A DNA stretch of 64,000 bases from contig CP142456.1 in the NCBI GenBank assembly GCA_038049695.1, forward strand, positions 74,981,422 to 75,045,421. Reading direction: 5' to 3'. The stretch's first letter is position 1; every line of letters begins with the position of its first letter. Of this stretch, positions 44,438-57,912 are shown in pieces. The stretch comes from Cinnamomum chago. Its lineage: Eukaryota > Streptophyta > Magnoliopsida > Laurales > Lauraceae. The translations under genes were made by a program, and so were the position numbers. Below the pieces are notes generated by a model. The model was not told where the DNA came from, ran no database searches, and was given only the letters and a program-made list of their open reading frames with translations.

Positions 44438-46616
44438 CTAGCTGTCCACGTATTCTTTTCACATTTAAATAGGCTCAAGGTCAGGTTAAACAAGGAGAAA
44501 AGGTGGAGAAAATAACGTCTTCTCCACTTCCAAACAACGCCAGTGGTGGATGTAGGGTCAAAAGAGCCTCAAACCAAGGTGATGCTAGCAAGTGTAGGGT
44601 TGGTTTGACCATAAGGAACTTAGGTGGGCCCCTCCTATAAAAAAAATTCATATATCAAATTTAAGCTTTAGATAGATCTCTCCATCTTTATTTTCTCTAT
44701 TTTATGTAAATTACCTATCCTATCCAGATACTTGTATAAGCCCTACATATCCGTATCAAACTGATACGATACTAGTATTGATAGCTGATAATGTACCGAT
44801 ACATTTTAGGAAAAAAGCTTAATATATCTTACTTATAAAGATCACTATTTTATATAGCTATTTTAAGTAATTTTACCTTTTCATTATAAAATATATTAAA
44901 ATGGGATGAAAAAATAATAATTTTATCGATTCAAAAATGACCTAAATAAAATTAGTACCCCACTATCCATAAGTCAAAGTTTATGGGGTCGGACTCATTG
45001 TTCTCATTAAAGAATGCTCTCTCCTTCAATCACGCACCCCTCCACTCGCCATGACATGTGGGCGTGCTTCTTCGTGTGGCAGGTACTGGTAAAGTGGGCC
45101 CACACGGAATCTCCTGGTTCCCACCGCTGTATATATGTGCGAGCACGACCCTTATAGTGATGTAGCATGTGGTTTATGGGGACACATTATTTTTATACAA
45201 GGGGGCCTCACTTTTACTTAATCTAATCCATTAGTGCAATAGGCCTTCATCTTAATGTTTATTTGGCTAATTTTACATCATTCCGAGGATGTAAGACAGT
45301 GGATTGACCTGTGAAGGAACTTAGGGCATGTTTTCTTACCGAGATTTATTATTAGAATTTGGGAGGTTGGGGTTTTTTTTTTTCTTACATTACGTGATAT
45401 CTTGTCTCCTAGCGTTTGAAATGCTATGTTTCTTTCGTCAGAGTTTCAAATCCCAACCACCCAAAAGATTTTTTAGAATTCTTGAAATTTCACTTTTTAT
45501 GCAATTTGTTAGAATTTCAAATCTTCCATAAAAAATAAAAAATTTGAAATTTCACCTAAAGAGACAACTTTTGGAAAATTTAAAAATCTCCCATACATGA
45601 ATTCTTGAAATTATGATAAATCATATTAATCTACGTCTCACATACTGTCTATGAATTTACTGCAATTAAAGTGAGATTTGAGCGGCTACCCATTCATACA
45701 ATTAAAGGTTTTCTTATGTCCAGCTCAGCTGGCTTTATGATTTATAGTCTTGATTTGATATTTGTATCAGTAACTGAAAAATATATATATCAATGATGAT
45801 AGAGAGCACATTAACAATTACCATATAGTTATAGATTTTATTACGTATGATTACTTCACTTTTTGGGCTCTAAAGTCGTTGTTAAAACATGGATTGGCCC
45901 ATGCTCTTAAAATTCAAGTGTTCATACATGATGGGATCAATGCCTTTATTTTGACCCAGAAAAACTTTAAATGGAAAAGTGCAGCAATCACCATTTTTCA
46001 GTGGGGCGAATCCATGTTTCCTTTTAGCTTCCACTCCAAATGATGCTTCTCTTTCCTAACTTCTCCTTTTTACTGGTCTAGGCTTTGACTTATATAAATT
46101 CTGAGTCAAAAAAGTAAAACTTAACAGTGTGGCTTACGTATTAAAAATCCAAACCTTTCTATATACATAGGACATCACCAAATTTAATCTGAATTTTGTC
46201 GGTCCCACCATTAGATTGATCGTTTGACTGAAAAAAAAGTGATAATAAAATTTATGCTGATACATTAATTAAATGGCCAATTCTATGGTGGGATCTACTC
46301 TAATATTTGTATAAAATTTAGTGATATCGTATCGAATAGGAAAGATTTCATTTTGAGCTGTTTAAAATTTTAATACGTGGTATCCAAATTGGAGTCAAAC
46401 TGCGTCCTAATCAAATCAGCTTGGACTGTACTCTCTACTCCCATTATCCTTTTCACATCCAAGTTGTTTTCAATCAAAAACAATCTCCCGACCCGTCCTT
46501 GAGATTTCACAAAACCAGGAGGGCCTTCCCGTAAACCAACGCGAATTCCGCTTCTGATGTTCGAGGAAACAACCCGACCCACGATCCATCTCATCAATCT
46601 ATCAGTCAATCTGTCG
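44438..46616. other. Intergenic AT-rich sequence before CSLD
   Basis: AT-rich, with short phrases repeated (AATTTCAAAT, TTGAAATTTCAC at 45470-45610) but no gene-like frame. Distal CSLD regulatory sequence may lie in the last several hundred bases. Confidence 0.45.
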
Positions 46617-46626
46617 CCACGTGTCC
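46617..46626 (+). promoter_or_regulatory. G-box/ABRE (CCACGTGTCC) upstream of CSLD
   Basis: A CACGTGTC core, bound by bZIP (ABF/ABI5) or bHLH factors in plants, 55 bp before a good TATA box. Position and spacing fit a proximal promoter element. Factor identity is inference. Confidence 0.5.
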
Positions 46627-46680
46627 ACCGACTTCCCATCAACGGACCACAGCATTTCCCACTCTCTACATCTACGTCCC

Positions 46681-46687
46681 TATAAAT
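46681..46687 (+). promoter_or_regulatory. TATA box of CSLD
   Basis: CCCTATAAATCCC is a strong plant TATA box. Transcription would start near 46710-46720 in the CT-rich stretch that follows. That leaves a leader of about 960 nt to the ATG, probably with an intron whose acceptor is TTTCAG at about 47643. Confidence 0.6.
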
Positions 46688-47680
46688 CCCTCAAATCTCG
46701 CCTCCTGTCACTCCATTTTGCAAGAAAATCCGACTCAACAAAATCCACGCTTCGATTCCACTCGCTTCGATTTCCGTCTTCGTGCTTTCTACTTTCCAAA
46801 AATCTCTCCATTACCAGCTTCGTTTTCTGATCTCTCTCTGTCTAAAAACGCGATCTTTGAATGGTTTTTGGTCTCTTTCTGCTGAGAAATCTACGTAAAG
46901 ACACCATTTTTACGAATGAAGAACTTGAATGATGGCGTATGGAGCTTGGATTTTTGCGTCGGAGCTCGTCGACTTGCAAGCTATTGACAGTTGGATCGGT
47001 CGAGATCTGTGTAGTTTTTGGATTTTGATACTTTGAAGCGGTGTTTTTTAGCTTTGTTCTGTTCAGATTGGTGGAAGATCGGTCGAGATCTGTGTGTTTT
47101 TGTATTCTCATTTGTAGTGATCTGGTAGTTGGATCGATCAGTGGAAAAAATAATGTGATTTGGTGTGAGGATCGTTGTGAGTCGTGAGCGATTGAGGTAA
47201 TCCTGTTTTTGCAATTGATTTTCTTTGAGATTTTGTGCTGAAATCGCTTAGTTTGTAGTGATTTTTGAGAATCGGAGATCAAAATCTGTTCTTTTTGAGA
47301 TCTGAGAAATGTGAGTGTGTTGAGATAGTTTTGTACTGGAAATGCTGCTGAAAATCTTGCTGTGAATTGAATTTTTTCCGTTTTAACTGGCGTTAGACTG
47401 CTTTGATCGGATGCTTTTTTGCTGCAATCTTCAATTCGTGATTTGCAATCTATGTTCGTCTGTACTTCGTTTACATGCTGCAGTTTCTATCTAGGGTTTT
47501 ATTGAATGAATACATGCTATTGCTTTAAGCTTCTGTGACTTGAATTTAGTTGCAGTCGATCTATTTGGCTGGATTTTGCAATGTTCTAGTTTAAAATAAT
47601 GAAGATGGATCTTGAATTCCCCTGTTCTTCTATGAAATTTCAGGATCCTGGTGATTGAGAGTTACTGATAGTGTTTATAC

Positions 47681-48932
47681 ATGGCGTCTCATTCTTTTAA
47701 AGCTAGCAGATCTTCTCGATTTGCTGCGTCAGCATCAGAAGCTGAAATGCAGCAGAACAAGCCTCCACTTCCTTCTGCTGTCGCCTTTGCGAGGCGAACT
47801 TCATCAGGCAGGTATGTCAACCTCTCAAGGGATGATCTTGACAGTGAACTTGGTGGTAGTGGTGATTACTCAAGCTACACTGTTCACCTCCCACCCACAC
47901 CTGACAATCAACCCATGGATCCATCCATGTCGGTGAAGGTCGAAGAGCAGTATGTTTCGAATTCTCTCTTCACTGGTGGATTCAACAGCATCACCCGAGC
48001 CCATCTAATGGACAAGGTGATTGAGTCTGAGGCAAACCATCCTCAGATGGCTGGAGCCAAGGGGTCTTCTTGTGCGGTTCCGGGCTGTGATTCCAAGGTC
48101 ATGAGTGATGAGCGCGGGGTGGATATCCTTCCATGTGAATGCGATTTCAAGATCTGTAGGGAGTGTTTTCTGGATGCCGTGAAGTCGGGGGAAGCGAATT
48201 GCCCCGGCTGTAAGGAACCTTATAAGGTGACAGATCTGGATGAGTTGAATTTGGATTCAGGGAGGCCGCTTCCACTTCCCCCTCCAAATGGAATGTCTAA
48301 GATGGAAAGAAGGTTGTCTATTATGAAATCGACCAAATCAGCATTGATGAGGAGCCAGACTGGTGATTTTGATCACAATCGATGGCTGTATGAAACCAAG
48401 GGGACTTATGGGTATGGAAATGCTATCTGGCCAAAGGAGGGGGGTTTTGGGAATGGGAATGATGATGGCAATGGGGCTGTACCAGCAGAAGTGATCAACA
48501 AGCCATGGAGGCCGCTTACCCGCAAATTGAAGATCCCTGCAGCAATTCTCAGCCCTTACAGGTAATAGCCAATTTATTTCTTGTAATATTCACTTGTGTC
48601 TTTTGTCTTTCTTTGCTGATTTTGTCTTCTCTATTCTGAATGAGGGATGAGAAAAGAAATTTCCAAGACATTCATTTTAAGTAGTTTTGATTTCATAATG
48701 GACCTCATGGATGCGGATTCATAGGCCTGGCCATTGGATCAGAATTCTGAACAATAGACCTCCATGTAATAGTTAATAGTAGCTTAAACCTACTTACTAA
48801 CAGCAACCAAAAAAGGCAGCTAATATATCAATCAGGTTAGCCTTCACCTCTTCTTCGTTAGCTTCTTATTCTTTGTTTTATTTTTGGCCTTTTATGTGGG
48901 AAGTACTGCCAATTCCATTGGAACTTGAGAAG

Positions 48933-48969
<37 letters not shown>

Positions 48970-51900
48970 ATATATATATATAGGGAGATGCTCCTATGAG
49001 AGATATCTCTCACCTTATATAAGAAATAGGGGTGGGGGCCCTCACATTTAAGTTGTTAGCAGGGGATATGGATGTGAGGGCCCCTACCTTATATGAGAGA
49101 TATGGGAGATGCTCCAGTGAGAGATATCTCTCACCTTACTATGAGAGATAGGGGTGGGGGCCCTCACATTTAAGTTGGCATTGGATATAGATGTGAGGGC
49201 CCCCACCCCTATCTCTCATAGTAAGGTGAGAGATATCTCTCACAAGAGCACCTCCCATATATGCAACATGCAAATGACCTTAATAAAAAGAGTAAAGTCC
49301 CCAAAATTTACAAGACAGGAGAATCAGTTTTCATGTCTGAAGCAAACTTCCAATTTCCCCATTATATTTCCAAAACTTTTTCTTTGGTTTTCTATGTTAA
49401 TATTGTTTACTAATTACATTGCCATTGAAGACTTTAAAGGACCACCTTTATAATCATCTGACCAGTTGAGACCCCTTCCCCCGCCATTTAAATGGGGATG
49501 GGAAGGGTTTTTGAGGTGGCCCAAATATCATTCCAATTAGATGATCCTATTGTGATTCAATCCAGCATTAGTAACAGTTACAATAGTGCCAGTTGGAGTG
49601 AGTACCTACCAATGCAACCTAGGAATGGAGGCCATACCTTGGTGGAAGTGAATGAATAGTCAAAGTTTAACAGAAGTCTTCAGATCATAAGGGAAGAGAT
49701 ATATGCCATGCATCCTAATTTTCTTTATTGACTCCATCATCTTGACGGTAGAACTGCTACTTGGATCGTGCTTGCTTTTCGTTATTCCAACTTGATGGAA
49801 AAAAATGTTTCCAGAATATGATAGAACTTTGTTTTTTTCCTTTCATGATTTGATGAAAGAGCTAGAATTAATTTGTGTCTTTCTTTCTTTGTCATTTAAA
49901 TACTTATATTTTGTACCTTTGCCTACTATCTCTTTCCATAGGCTTCTCATATTCATTCGAATGGTAGCCCTTACTCTGTTTTTGGCATGGAGAATCAAAC
50001 ACCAAAATGCGGATGCAATATGGCTGTGGGGAATGTCTGTTGTATGTGAGGTCTGGTTTGCTTTCTCATGGCTGCTTGATCAGCTTCCCAAGCTCTGCCC
50101 TATCAATCGTTCAACTGATCTTACCGTCCTGAAAGAGAAATTTGAAGAACCTAGCCCCCACAATCCCACCGGAAAATCTGATCTTCCAGGAATAGATGTC
50201 TTCGTGTCTACTGCTGATCCAGAGAAAGAACCACCATTGGTCACAGCAAACACAATACTCTCAATCCTTGCAGCTGACTACCCTGTTGAGAAGCTCGCTT
50301 GCTACGTTTCAGATGATGGAGGTGCCCTTCTGACCTTTGAAGCCATGGCTGAAGCTGCTAGCTTTGCTAACCTCTGGGTCCCATTCTGCCGTAAACACGC
50401 CATTGAACCTAGGAATCCAGAGAGCTACTTTAATTCAAAGAGGGATCCTTACAAGAACAAGGTGCTCCCAGATTTCGTTAGGGATCGTAGACGGGTAAAG
50501 CGAGAGTATGACGAGTTTAAGGTCCGGATAAATGGCTTGCCAGATTCAATCCGTCGCAGGTCTGATGCCTATCACGCTCGAGAGGAGATTAAGGCTATGA
50601 AACTCCAGCGACAAAATGCAAATGATGAACAATTTGAAACTGTAAAGATCCCAAAAGCTACTTGGATGGCTGATGGTACTCACTGGCCTGGCACTTGGGT
50701 GGTTTCTTCCCCTGAGCATTCTAGGGGTGACCATGCTGGAATCATACAGGTGTTCTCATTGTGCAATTTATTACTTCATGACCTCTTGAGCTTGACTAAG
50801 AATTGTCCTGTATAACATTTGCATCATTTTTGCTCAGTCAATTGTTATGTCACTAAATAAAAAACTGGTGGTTCAATCTACAGGTGATGCTGAAGCCCCC
50901 AAGTGATGAACCATTGACTGGAACATCTGATGATATTAAGGGCCTTGATTTCACTGATGTTGACATCCGCCTTCCTTTACTGGTTTATGTTTCCCGTGAG
51001 AAGCGGCCTGGCTATGACCACAATAAGAAGGCTGGCGCCATGAATGCTCTGGTCCGTGCCTCTGCAATCATGTCCAATGGGCCTTTCATCCTCAACCTCG
51101 ACTGTGATCATTACATATACAACTCCCAGGCAATGAGGGAAGGTATGTGTTTCATGATGGACCGTGGTGGTGACCGCTTATGCTATGTCCAGTTCCCTCA
51201 GAGGTTTGAGGGCATTGATCCCTCTGATCGGTATGCCAACCACAACACTGTCTTCTTTGATGTCAATATGCGTGCTCTTGATGGCCTCCAGGGCCCTGTC
51301 TATGTCGGCACTGGATGCCTTTTCCGCCGGGTTGCCTTGTACGGCTTTGATCCACCCCGCTCCAAAGAACATCAGTCTGGATGCTGCAGCTGCTGCTTTG
51401 GCCGCCAAAAGAAACGGTCAACTACTACCTCTGAAGAAAATCGTGCACTAAGAATGGGAGACTCTGATGAAGAAGACATGAACATTTCACAGTTTTCAAA
51501 GAAGTTTGGCAACTCAACTTTCCTTGTTGAGTCAATCCCATTGGCAGAGTTCCAAGGTCGGCCTCTTGCAGATCACCCATCCGTGAAGAATGGTCGCGCA
51601 CCAGGTTCTCTCATCCAACCTCGGGAACCACTTGATGCATCAACAGTTGCAGAAGCAATCAGTGTCATTTCCTGCTGGTTTGAAGATAAAACAGAATGGG
51701 GAAACCGTGTTGGGTGGATTTATGGGTCTGTAACAGAAGATGTGGTCACTGGTTATCGGATGCACAACCGTGGATGGAAATCAGTTTACTGTGTGACCAA
51801 ACGAGATGCCTTCCGAGGAACTGCTCCAATCAACCTCACTGATAGACTGCACCAGGTCCTTCGCTGGGCCACTGGCTCAGTTGAAATCTTCTTCTCTCGC

Positions 51901-52635
51901 AACAATGCCCTCCTTGCCAGTCCAAGGATGAAGTTCCTGCAGAGAATTGCATATCTGAATGTTGGCATCTATCCTTTCACTTCAATCTTCCTGATAGTCT
52001 ACTGTTTCCTCCCGGCACTCTCTCTTTTTTCGGGCCAATTCATAGTCCAAACACTCAACGTCACTTTTCTTGTCTACCTTCTTGTCATCACTGTGACTCT
52101 TTCCATGCTTGCGGTGCTTGAGATCAAGTGGTCAGGAATCGAATTGGAAGAATGGTGGCGAAATGAGCAGTTCTGGTTGATTGGAGGCACGAGTGCGCAC
52201 CTTGCTGCTGTAATTCAGGGGTTACTGAAGGTTCTTGCTGGAATCGAGATCTCTTTTACCCTGACTTCAAAATCAGCTGGTGACGATTTGGATGATGAAT
52301 TTGCTGATCTTTACATTGTCAAGTGGACATCACTTATGATACCGCCAATTGTAATCATGATGACAAACCTGATCGCTATTGCTGTTGGTATCAGTCGGAC
52401 CATATACAGTGTGCTACCACAGTGGAGTAAGCTTCTGGGTGGTGTTTTCTTCAGCTTCTGGGTTCTGGCCCATCTCTACCCATTTGCCAAGGGGCTAATG
52501 GGCAGGAGAGGGAGCACGCCAACAATTGTGTTTGTCTGGTCAGGACTCATTGCCATAACAATCTCACTCCTTTGGGTGGCAATCAATCCTCCAACGGGGA
52601 GTACTCAGATTGGGGGGTCATTTCAGTTTCCTTGA
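47681..52635 (+). CDS. CSLD: Cellulose synthase-like D (CSLD2/CSLD3 type), 3 exons, 1146 aa
   Basis: Coding exons: 47681-48561, 49942-50749 and 50884-52635, with GT-AG junctions in phase. The length matches Arabidopsis CSLD3 (about 1145 aa). A RING-like Cys-rich domain occupies residues 131-177. Two N-terminal membrane helices (about 295-345) precede the GT2 domain, which has SDDGG (D418/D419), DCD (636-638), TED (847-849) and QVLRW (887-891), the complete D,D,D,QxxRW set. About six C-terminal helices follow, and the end is [15 protein letters not shown] proteins are glycosyltransferases of the plasma membrane and secretory pathway. They make beta-1,4-glucan, mainly in tip-growing cells such as root hairs and pollen tubes. 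I cannot separate CSLD2 from CSLD3. The frame is intact with all catalytic residues. Confidence 0.96.
48935..48981. repeat. (CT)n/(TA)n microsatellite in CSLD intron 1
   Basis: About 17 CT units followed by TA units, directly left of the foldback elements, which appear to have inserted in or next to the TA run. Confidence 0.85.
48983..49256. mobile_element. Two head-to-tail foldback MITEs in CSLD intron 1
   Basis: The right copy (49104-49256, 153 bp) is an almost perfect hairpin. GGGAGATGCTCCAGTGAGAG starts the left arm and CTCTCACAAGAGCACCTCCC ends the right arm. GGGGTGGGGGCCCTCACAT pairs with ATGTGAGGGCCCCCACCCC across a loop of about 20 nt. The left copy (48983-49103) is the same family, with a decayed right arm. 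TA/AT-rich flanks suggest TA-target insertion (Stowaway-like), but the duplication is hidden in the TA repeat. Confidence 0.7.
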
Positions 52636-55224
52636 TTCTATATTCATGTAAACCTTTGGTGCAATGTGTACTGAGATGAATTTTACTGATTGAGATTTTT
52701 TTTCCCCTCCTTTTCGCTGGCAAAACTAAAAGCTGTTGTCAGTGTTGGGTTGTTGAAGGTATTATTCACCAGAGCTCAGGATGAACAAGAAGAGGTCAGA
52801 TTCTGCAAGTAAGTTGGGAGTAGAAAGGTATTAAAGCATATGGTTTTTTTTTTTTTTTTTTTTTCCTCATTGGTTCATTTCATTCCATTTGAGAGGAAAT
52901 AGAGTACGTTTATGCACTGATATTATTAAGATATAGATAGATATGGATTGATTCGGGAAGTGTTTGATTCTTGTTGAGGAGTGTAGTTGAATGCAATTTT
53001 TTTTCCTTCCTTAAGTTTTAGTGGTGAGCTTTGAAATTGAGCTAATCAGAGGTAGCCATGCTTCTAAGTGTATGGACTTGCAGTTGGATTTAATTTACTT
53101 CATGAGCTCATGTATACATGCCTGTACGGTGGCGGTGGGCACAGGGCATTTTGCAGGTTGAATGAATCATCTGGTGGCCTAGACATGGGGAGAAGAGCAT
53201 CAAAACATTTGACAATAATGTACCTTCTAATGATCCATTTGTTTGCTATGGTCGGGTGCAGTGGATGATGGATCAATCTCATTTTTTTGTGGCCAGTGCT
53301 TTCTGGGGCCCTGCCAGATTTATGGTTTTAATGGTAGGCGTGTGTGCCATGAGAAGCCTAATTGACGAAGTATTTAATTTAACCACTCCCCTTTTACATG
53401 TATTGTTTATGTGAAAAATATTCTCTCCTTGCGGGTGAATTTCAGGTGTGGGTTCCCCTTTGCAACGGTTCAGATGCACACTGCGCACTGGTTTTTCCTA
53501 GCATTTGGTTGGTGAGCCTAATCATCCCACCATATGGAATAGGTCATAAAAAAAATTTCTAAAAAAGAAAAAGAATCAGCATCAATAGAAGTGGGACGAT
53601 AAATACAGAATTCAGGCACTAACTCTCAGTATTCACAATAGAAGCAAATCTAAACCACCTGTAGGATCCACTTGTGCATGCATGACAATTGTAAGGGTTA
53701 GTGGGATGGAAAGATCTCATTAGGTATCACTGTTTGGGGGAAAAAATGAAAGCCCAACCCAATCTAATAATCATCATGACCATTGATTTAAAGGCCTCGA
53801 ATTTAAATTTTGGCTAAATTCTTTTATAAAGTTAATCTTATTCAAAAGTTTAATTTTGATGAGGGTAGTGACTGAATCTGAGGGGTTGGTTGATGATAGA
53901 TTGGTCCCATGGAAACTGAAATCACCACCTTGCATGGGATCTCTAGTGGTACTTTTCGTAGTCTAAGAATAGTGAATATGGTTATCAATCAGTGTTTGAT
54001 CGGGACAGTCGCCCAAACTAGTATTTTCTAGTTTATCTTAGTCGGCCGTTGAAAAAAACAAAGGAAGCCTCACAGAATAAACAAATCAAATGTAGCTAAA
54101 GTAACACTTTCATTGCATTGTATTTTATAGCCAATGTTACGGCTCACAGTCTCATATCAACCCACCTGGCCACAGTCTTACATCAGTTGGTTGCTAGTCT
54201 AATCAATCTAGTAAATAAATGCCAAGAAGACTCAGGCCAATGTCTTTGTCCAAAATGACAAGAAGTTAACAACAGGACTAGTGCCCTTTTCAATGGTTCC
54301 GTGGCGTTTCACAAGTCACAACGTACAGCTTTCTTGGGCTTTTAATAGGATGCATAATCAGGGTCCACTGGTCATGGAAACCCCAATCCCTACTTCCACC
54401 CTTGTTCATTGATTCACCTTGTTTCTTTCTCAACCGTCTAGTTCCAAGGCCACCGGTCAGACCTTCTGTGGATGGCCCATCCACGGAGTAGACCATCCAC
54501 CATCTGGATAACTAATACATAGCTTATTTCTCTAATTAGAGAATGCACACAGAGGAAAAGGGAGAATTACAGTCCATTCAGGTGGACCCATCTTCCTGTG
54601 TACCAGAACTTTCATATGTTGATAGCCTATGCAAAAATTGTTCATCTCTTGGACACAAATTAGATGGGATATGCAACAGAAGTCTCCTAAACAATCTGTA
54701 TTCAATTCAACAAACCATACAAAAACGATGAAAGAGACGCTTTGCACATACATGCATGGATGCATGAAACGTGATGCATGCATCCATTCTACAACGCGAG
54801 TTCATGTAGAAGTGCATCCACAGTGGCTCAGGGAATATGTATAATTAATCCCAGATACTGAAGGTCCTGACTTTTCGATTAGTGGAGGACCCTATTTCAC
54901 AGATGATTAAGTGCTACAACACCCAAGAGAAAAGGCAAGACATTCAATAGTAAGGACCTCCAGATTGGGAAACTTCTTGAAGCATCAGTCTTGTTTCAAG
55001 GCATGGATAATCAAACTGTGCAGACCACTATGCAGAATGGCTTATCATAAACCCACGGGTTACCAAGACAGAAATTTTCAAGGATTCAAACAATAAAACA
55101 CGGAAATCAGCAAAACACTATCGAATTATTCAAGTAAAACTCTCATTTACAGTATAAGTTCACAGGTAAAAGAAAATTGATTGATCCGGTAAAATTTACA
55201 TAACACGCATTACATACCTAAATT
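52636..55224. other. Intergenic region between convergent CSLD and the DUF760 gene
   Basis: The CSLD 3' untranslated region lies in the first few hundred bases, and that of the DUF760 gene (minus) in the last part. No other gene or clear mobile element was found. Small ORFs at 53068-53268 and 54532-54844 have no recognisable features. Confidence 0.5.
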
Positions 55225-57912
55225 TCAGCCATTCACAAAATGATATTTTGATTCGACATAATCTTCTGCGTCCCAGAGAAATGACCCGAATGTGACTGCC
55301 TCTAAAACCAACATCGTTAGCCCAGAGAATGTTATCCCAACCACTTCATCATTTGAAGCATCAAGCGATCCATCCTCAGCTATCCTGACATCCGGCTTCC
55401 CAAACAAGGCCTGTGTTTGCTTCTCAATCAATGAAATGGCTTCCTTAGATCTTATGGTTGCATATCTTTTCAATGTTTCTGAATCCAAGTAGAGGACATA
55501 GGATCTCAATTGATATGTCTTGGCCTCATTAGAGTCCGATTGACTTCTCTCAATAACTTCATCATCGTCAGCTGAAATCTGGATGAGTGAATCCATGTCC
55601 CACAGCTGGTTTCCAGGAGCCAAGCTTTCAAAAACTCTCTTATCCTCTTCCATACTGACCGGAAGCGTTTTCATGGATCTTTCAAGTTGAAACCTCTGGT
55701 CAACCCTTCTAAGAAAATATCCATACATTATTGATGCAGCATAGAGCTTCCCAAGTCTGAGTTTGCTGATTTGGACAATTGTATTCAAAGGGCCAACAAC
55801 CCTGTCACCAAGAACAAGAGATAAATGGTTCTGTACCATCTCGAAGGCTTCTGGAGAGTGGACAGCTTCCAACTTCTGTTCCTGATTTGGCCAGGAATCT
55901 ACAGTGCTTGTAGGATCCGAGGATGAAGATATCGTAGGGATCATTGAAATATCATTATCCGTGAATTTGTGTACAATCAAACAGTAGATGATTTCCTCTA
56001 AGGCCTTCTGCCTTTCTTTGCTTTTGACTTCAGCAATTCTCCTGGATATTAGTTTATCAGTTAATACTGTGACTCAACTAAGCTGTTCTCAAAAAATTGC
56101 TACCGCTTTGAATTTATTTCGTCATAGTTGATGGTTGCAGATTCTTGGGACAGAATAACAATATTAATTTATTATGCAACAAGAATGTAATCTAGTCTTC
56201 TTAGAGTGTCAATCAAGCAATAGGAAACTCCTTGTTGAGTTAGAGATAATGTTTTTGTTGCAGCAATGAGCTTTCAGTCAGTATCAGTGGGCAGAAAGGA
56301 TTACATGAACTGGTCTGCAACAAGAGTCAAGTCACAGGCACCAAGACTCTATAGTAGTACCCTCAAAGAAGACAAAAACACAATTGCGTGCTTTAACCTC
56401 AATACATTAAACAAGAGCCCATCTTTTCCTAAAAGAAAAATGATATTTTATTATTCTTCAATTGTGAGATCACAGAAAATTAAACAAATGGAGAAATCAG
56501 ATCAATGGTCTACTTCAATAACTAACCTGTAGAGGAGATCTTGAGTTGCAGGTGAAGTTTCTTCTTTCTTGGCATCTCGATCCATTTGAAGGATCTCCAG
56601 CTGCTGATCAATGGCCGCAGGAAGTAGATGGGGATGCGTATGAAGTATCTGTGATAGAAACTGACCTGTTGGAGATTCTAACTGTAGTGGAGCAACTGCT
56701 GTTGGATTGTCACCAGAGCTACCCAATGCTCTCATTGTCATGCTTCTAGTTCGATGATTTTCTGATCGGAGTCCAAGTTTCGGTACATAAACTGAAGGAC
56801 TACACTGGACAGAGAAAGAATTCATGAGAAACCCAGAACATTTTCTTGCTTTTTCTTTGTATCCAATGTAGAATGTTTTCATGTTTCTTTTGACAGATGA
56901 ATTGGCTATGATCAGAAAGATTAAACACCAACCAACCCTATGTAAGGTCAGTTCATGAGAGGCCCATGGAATCCTTCTTAGGACCCAATTATGTTTTCTG
57001 TTCTTGGACTCAGAGTCTTAGACCCATGGGCGTAGGACCACACCCAACACTAATGGACTCGAATGAACCTAAACTAACTTCTAATTAGGAAAAAAAAAAG
57101 CACTTTGAATATATGAAAGTAAAACAGCTTTGGACTTGAGTACAGCCAAACACGCCCTCCAAGAGATATTTTTACATTTATACATACACAATTGTAGGGA
57201 AATATCATTATGAGAACTGTTAATACTTAGGGACGGTGACCCACCACTAGCACTCACCCCATTTTGACACTCATAGGACTATAGCTCCCCATCGGATTAA
57301 AAAACCAAAAGATAATACCTTTAATACCATCAAACTTAGACAGCATGGTAAATGAGGAGCCCAAACTGATGGACAGGCACTCAAATCATCCAGAAATTAG
57401 AAGATATATATATATATATATGTTGCAAAAAATTTTTATAATTCATAATTATTCTAATAGATAAAGATGTATTCAATGTTATTCTTAATATGGATACATT
57501 CAATGGCCATGGATGAGGATTCATCAAATGACAAAGGAAGTGAAAGATCACTATCAAATTGGACATAAAATCCAGTGGGAGAACCCCAAAAACATGCCAC
57601 ATATCGGGTAAATTGAATTCTGAAACGATCTAAGATGACAATTTTGAACCAATATTTACAGGGACAAAAACATTGGATCAGCTATCATCTCTATCAAACA
57701 AATACAAATTTTTTCTACTATCAATTCTGAGAAAACCCGAACTCCCAAAACCAAAACAAGGAAAATGGGGGTTATTTCCTTCATACCTTCAAAAACCCAC
57801 CAAATCTCGTGTCAGGAATTGCAGGAAAAAGCTTAGAATCGGGCGATTTGAAGCCCCCAGAGGCAGGAAGGACCCCTAATCCGTCGCTGTAGACACCCAG
57901 AAACTGCATCAT
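55225..57912 (-). CDS. DUF760 chloroplast protein, UV-B-induced At3g17800-like (3 exons, 406 aa)
   Basis: Minus-strand coding exons: 57912-57787, 56804-56527 and 56041-55225. GT-AG introns are 982 and 485 bp and the phases fit (1221 nt with stop). The start has two consecutive ATG codons and I used the first. About 70 residues of Ser/Arg-rich leader fit a plastid transit peptide. The body carries SPTGQFLSQILHTHPHLLPA, then the family phrase RRIAEVKSKERQKALEEIIY, then ISKLRLGKLYAASIMYGYFL and RRVDQRFQLERSM. These match what I recall of the UV-B-induced plastid protein At3g17800 (about 421 aa, Pfam DUF760). The biochemical role is unknown. Expression in the Arabidopsis relative responds to UV-B and stress. 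Exon 1 is the least certain part because it lacks conserved motifs. Confidence 0.82.
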
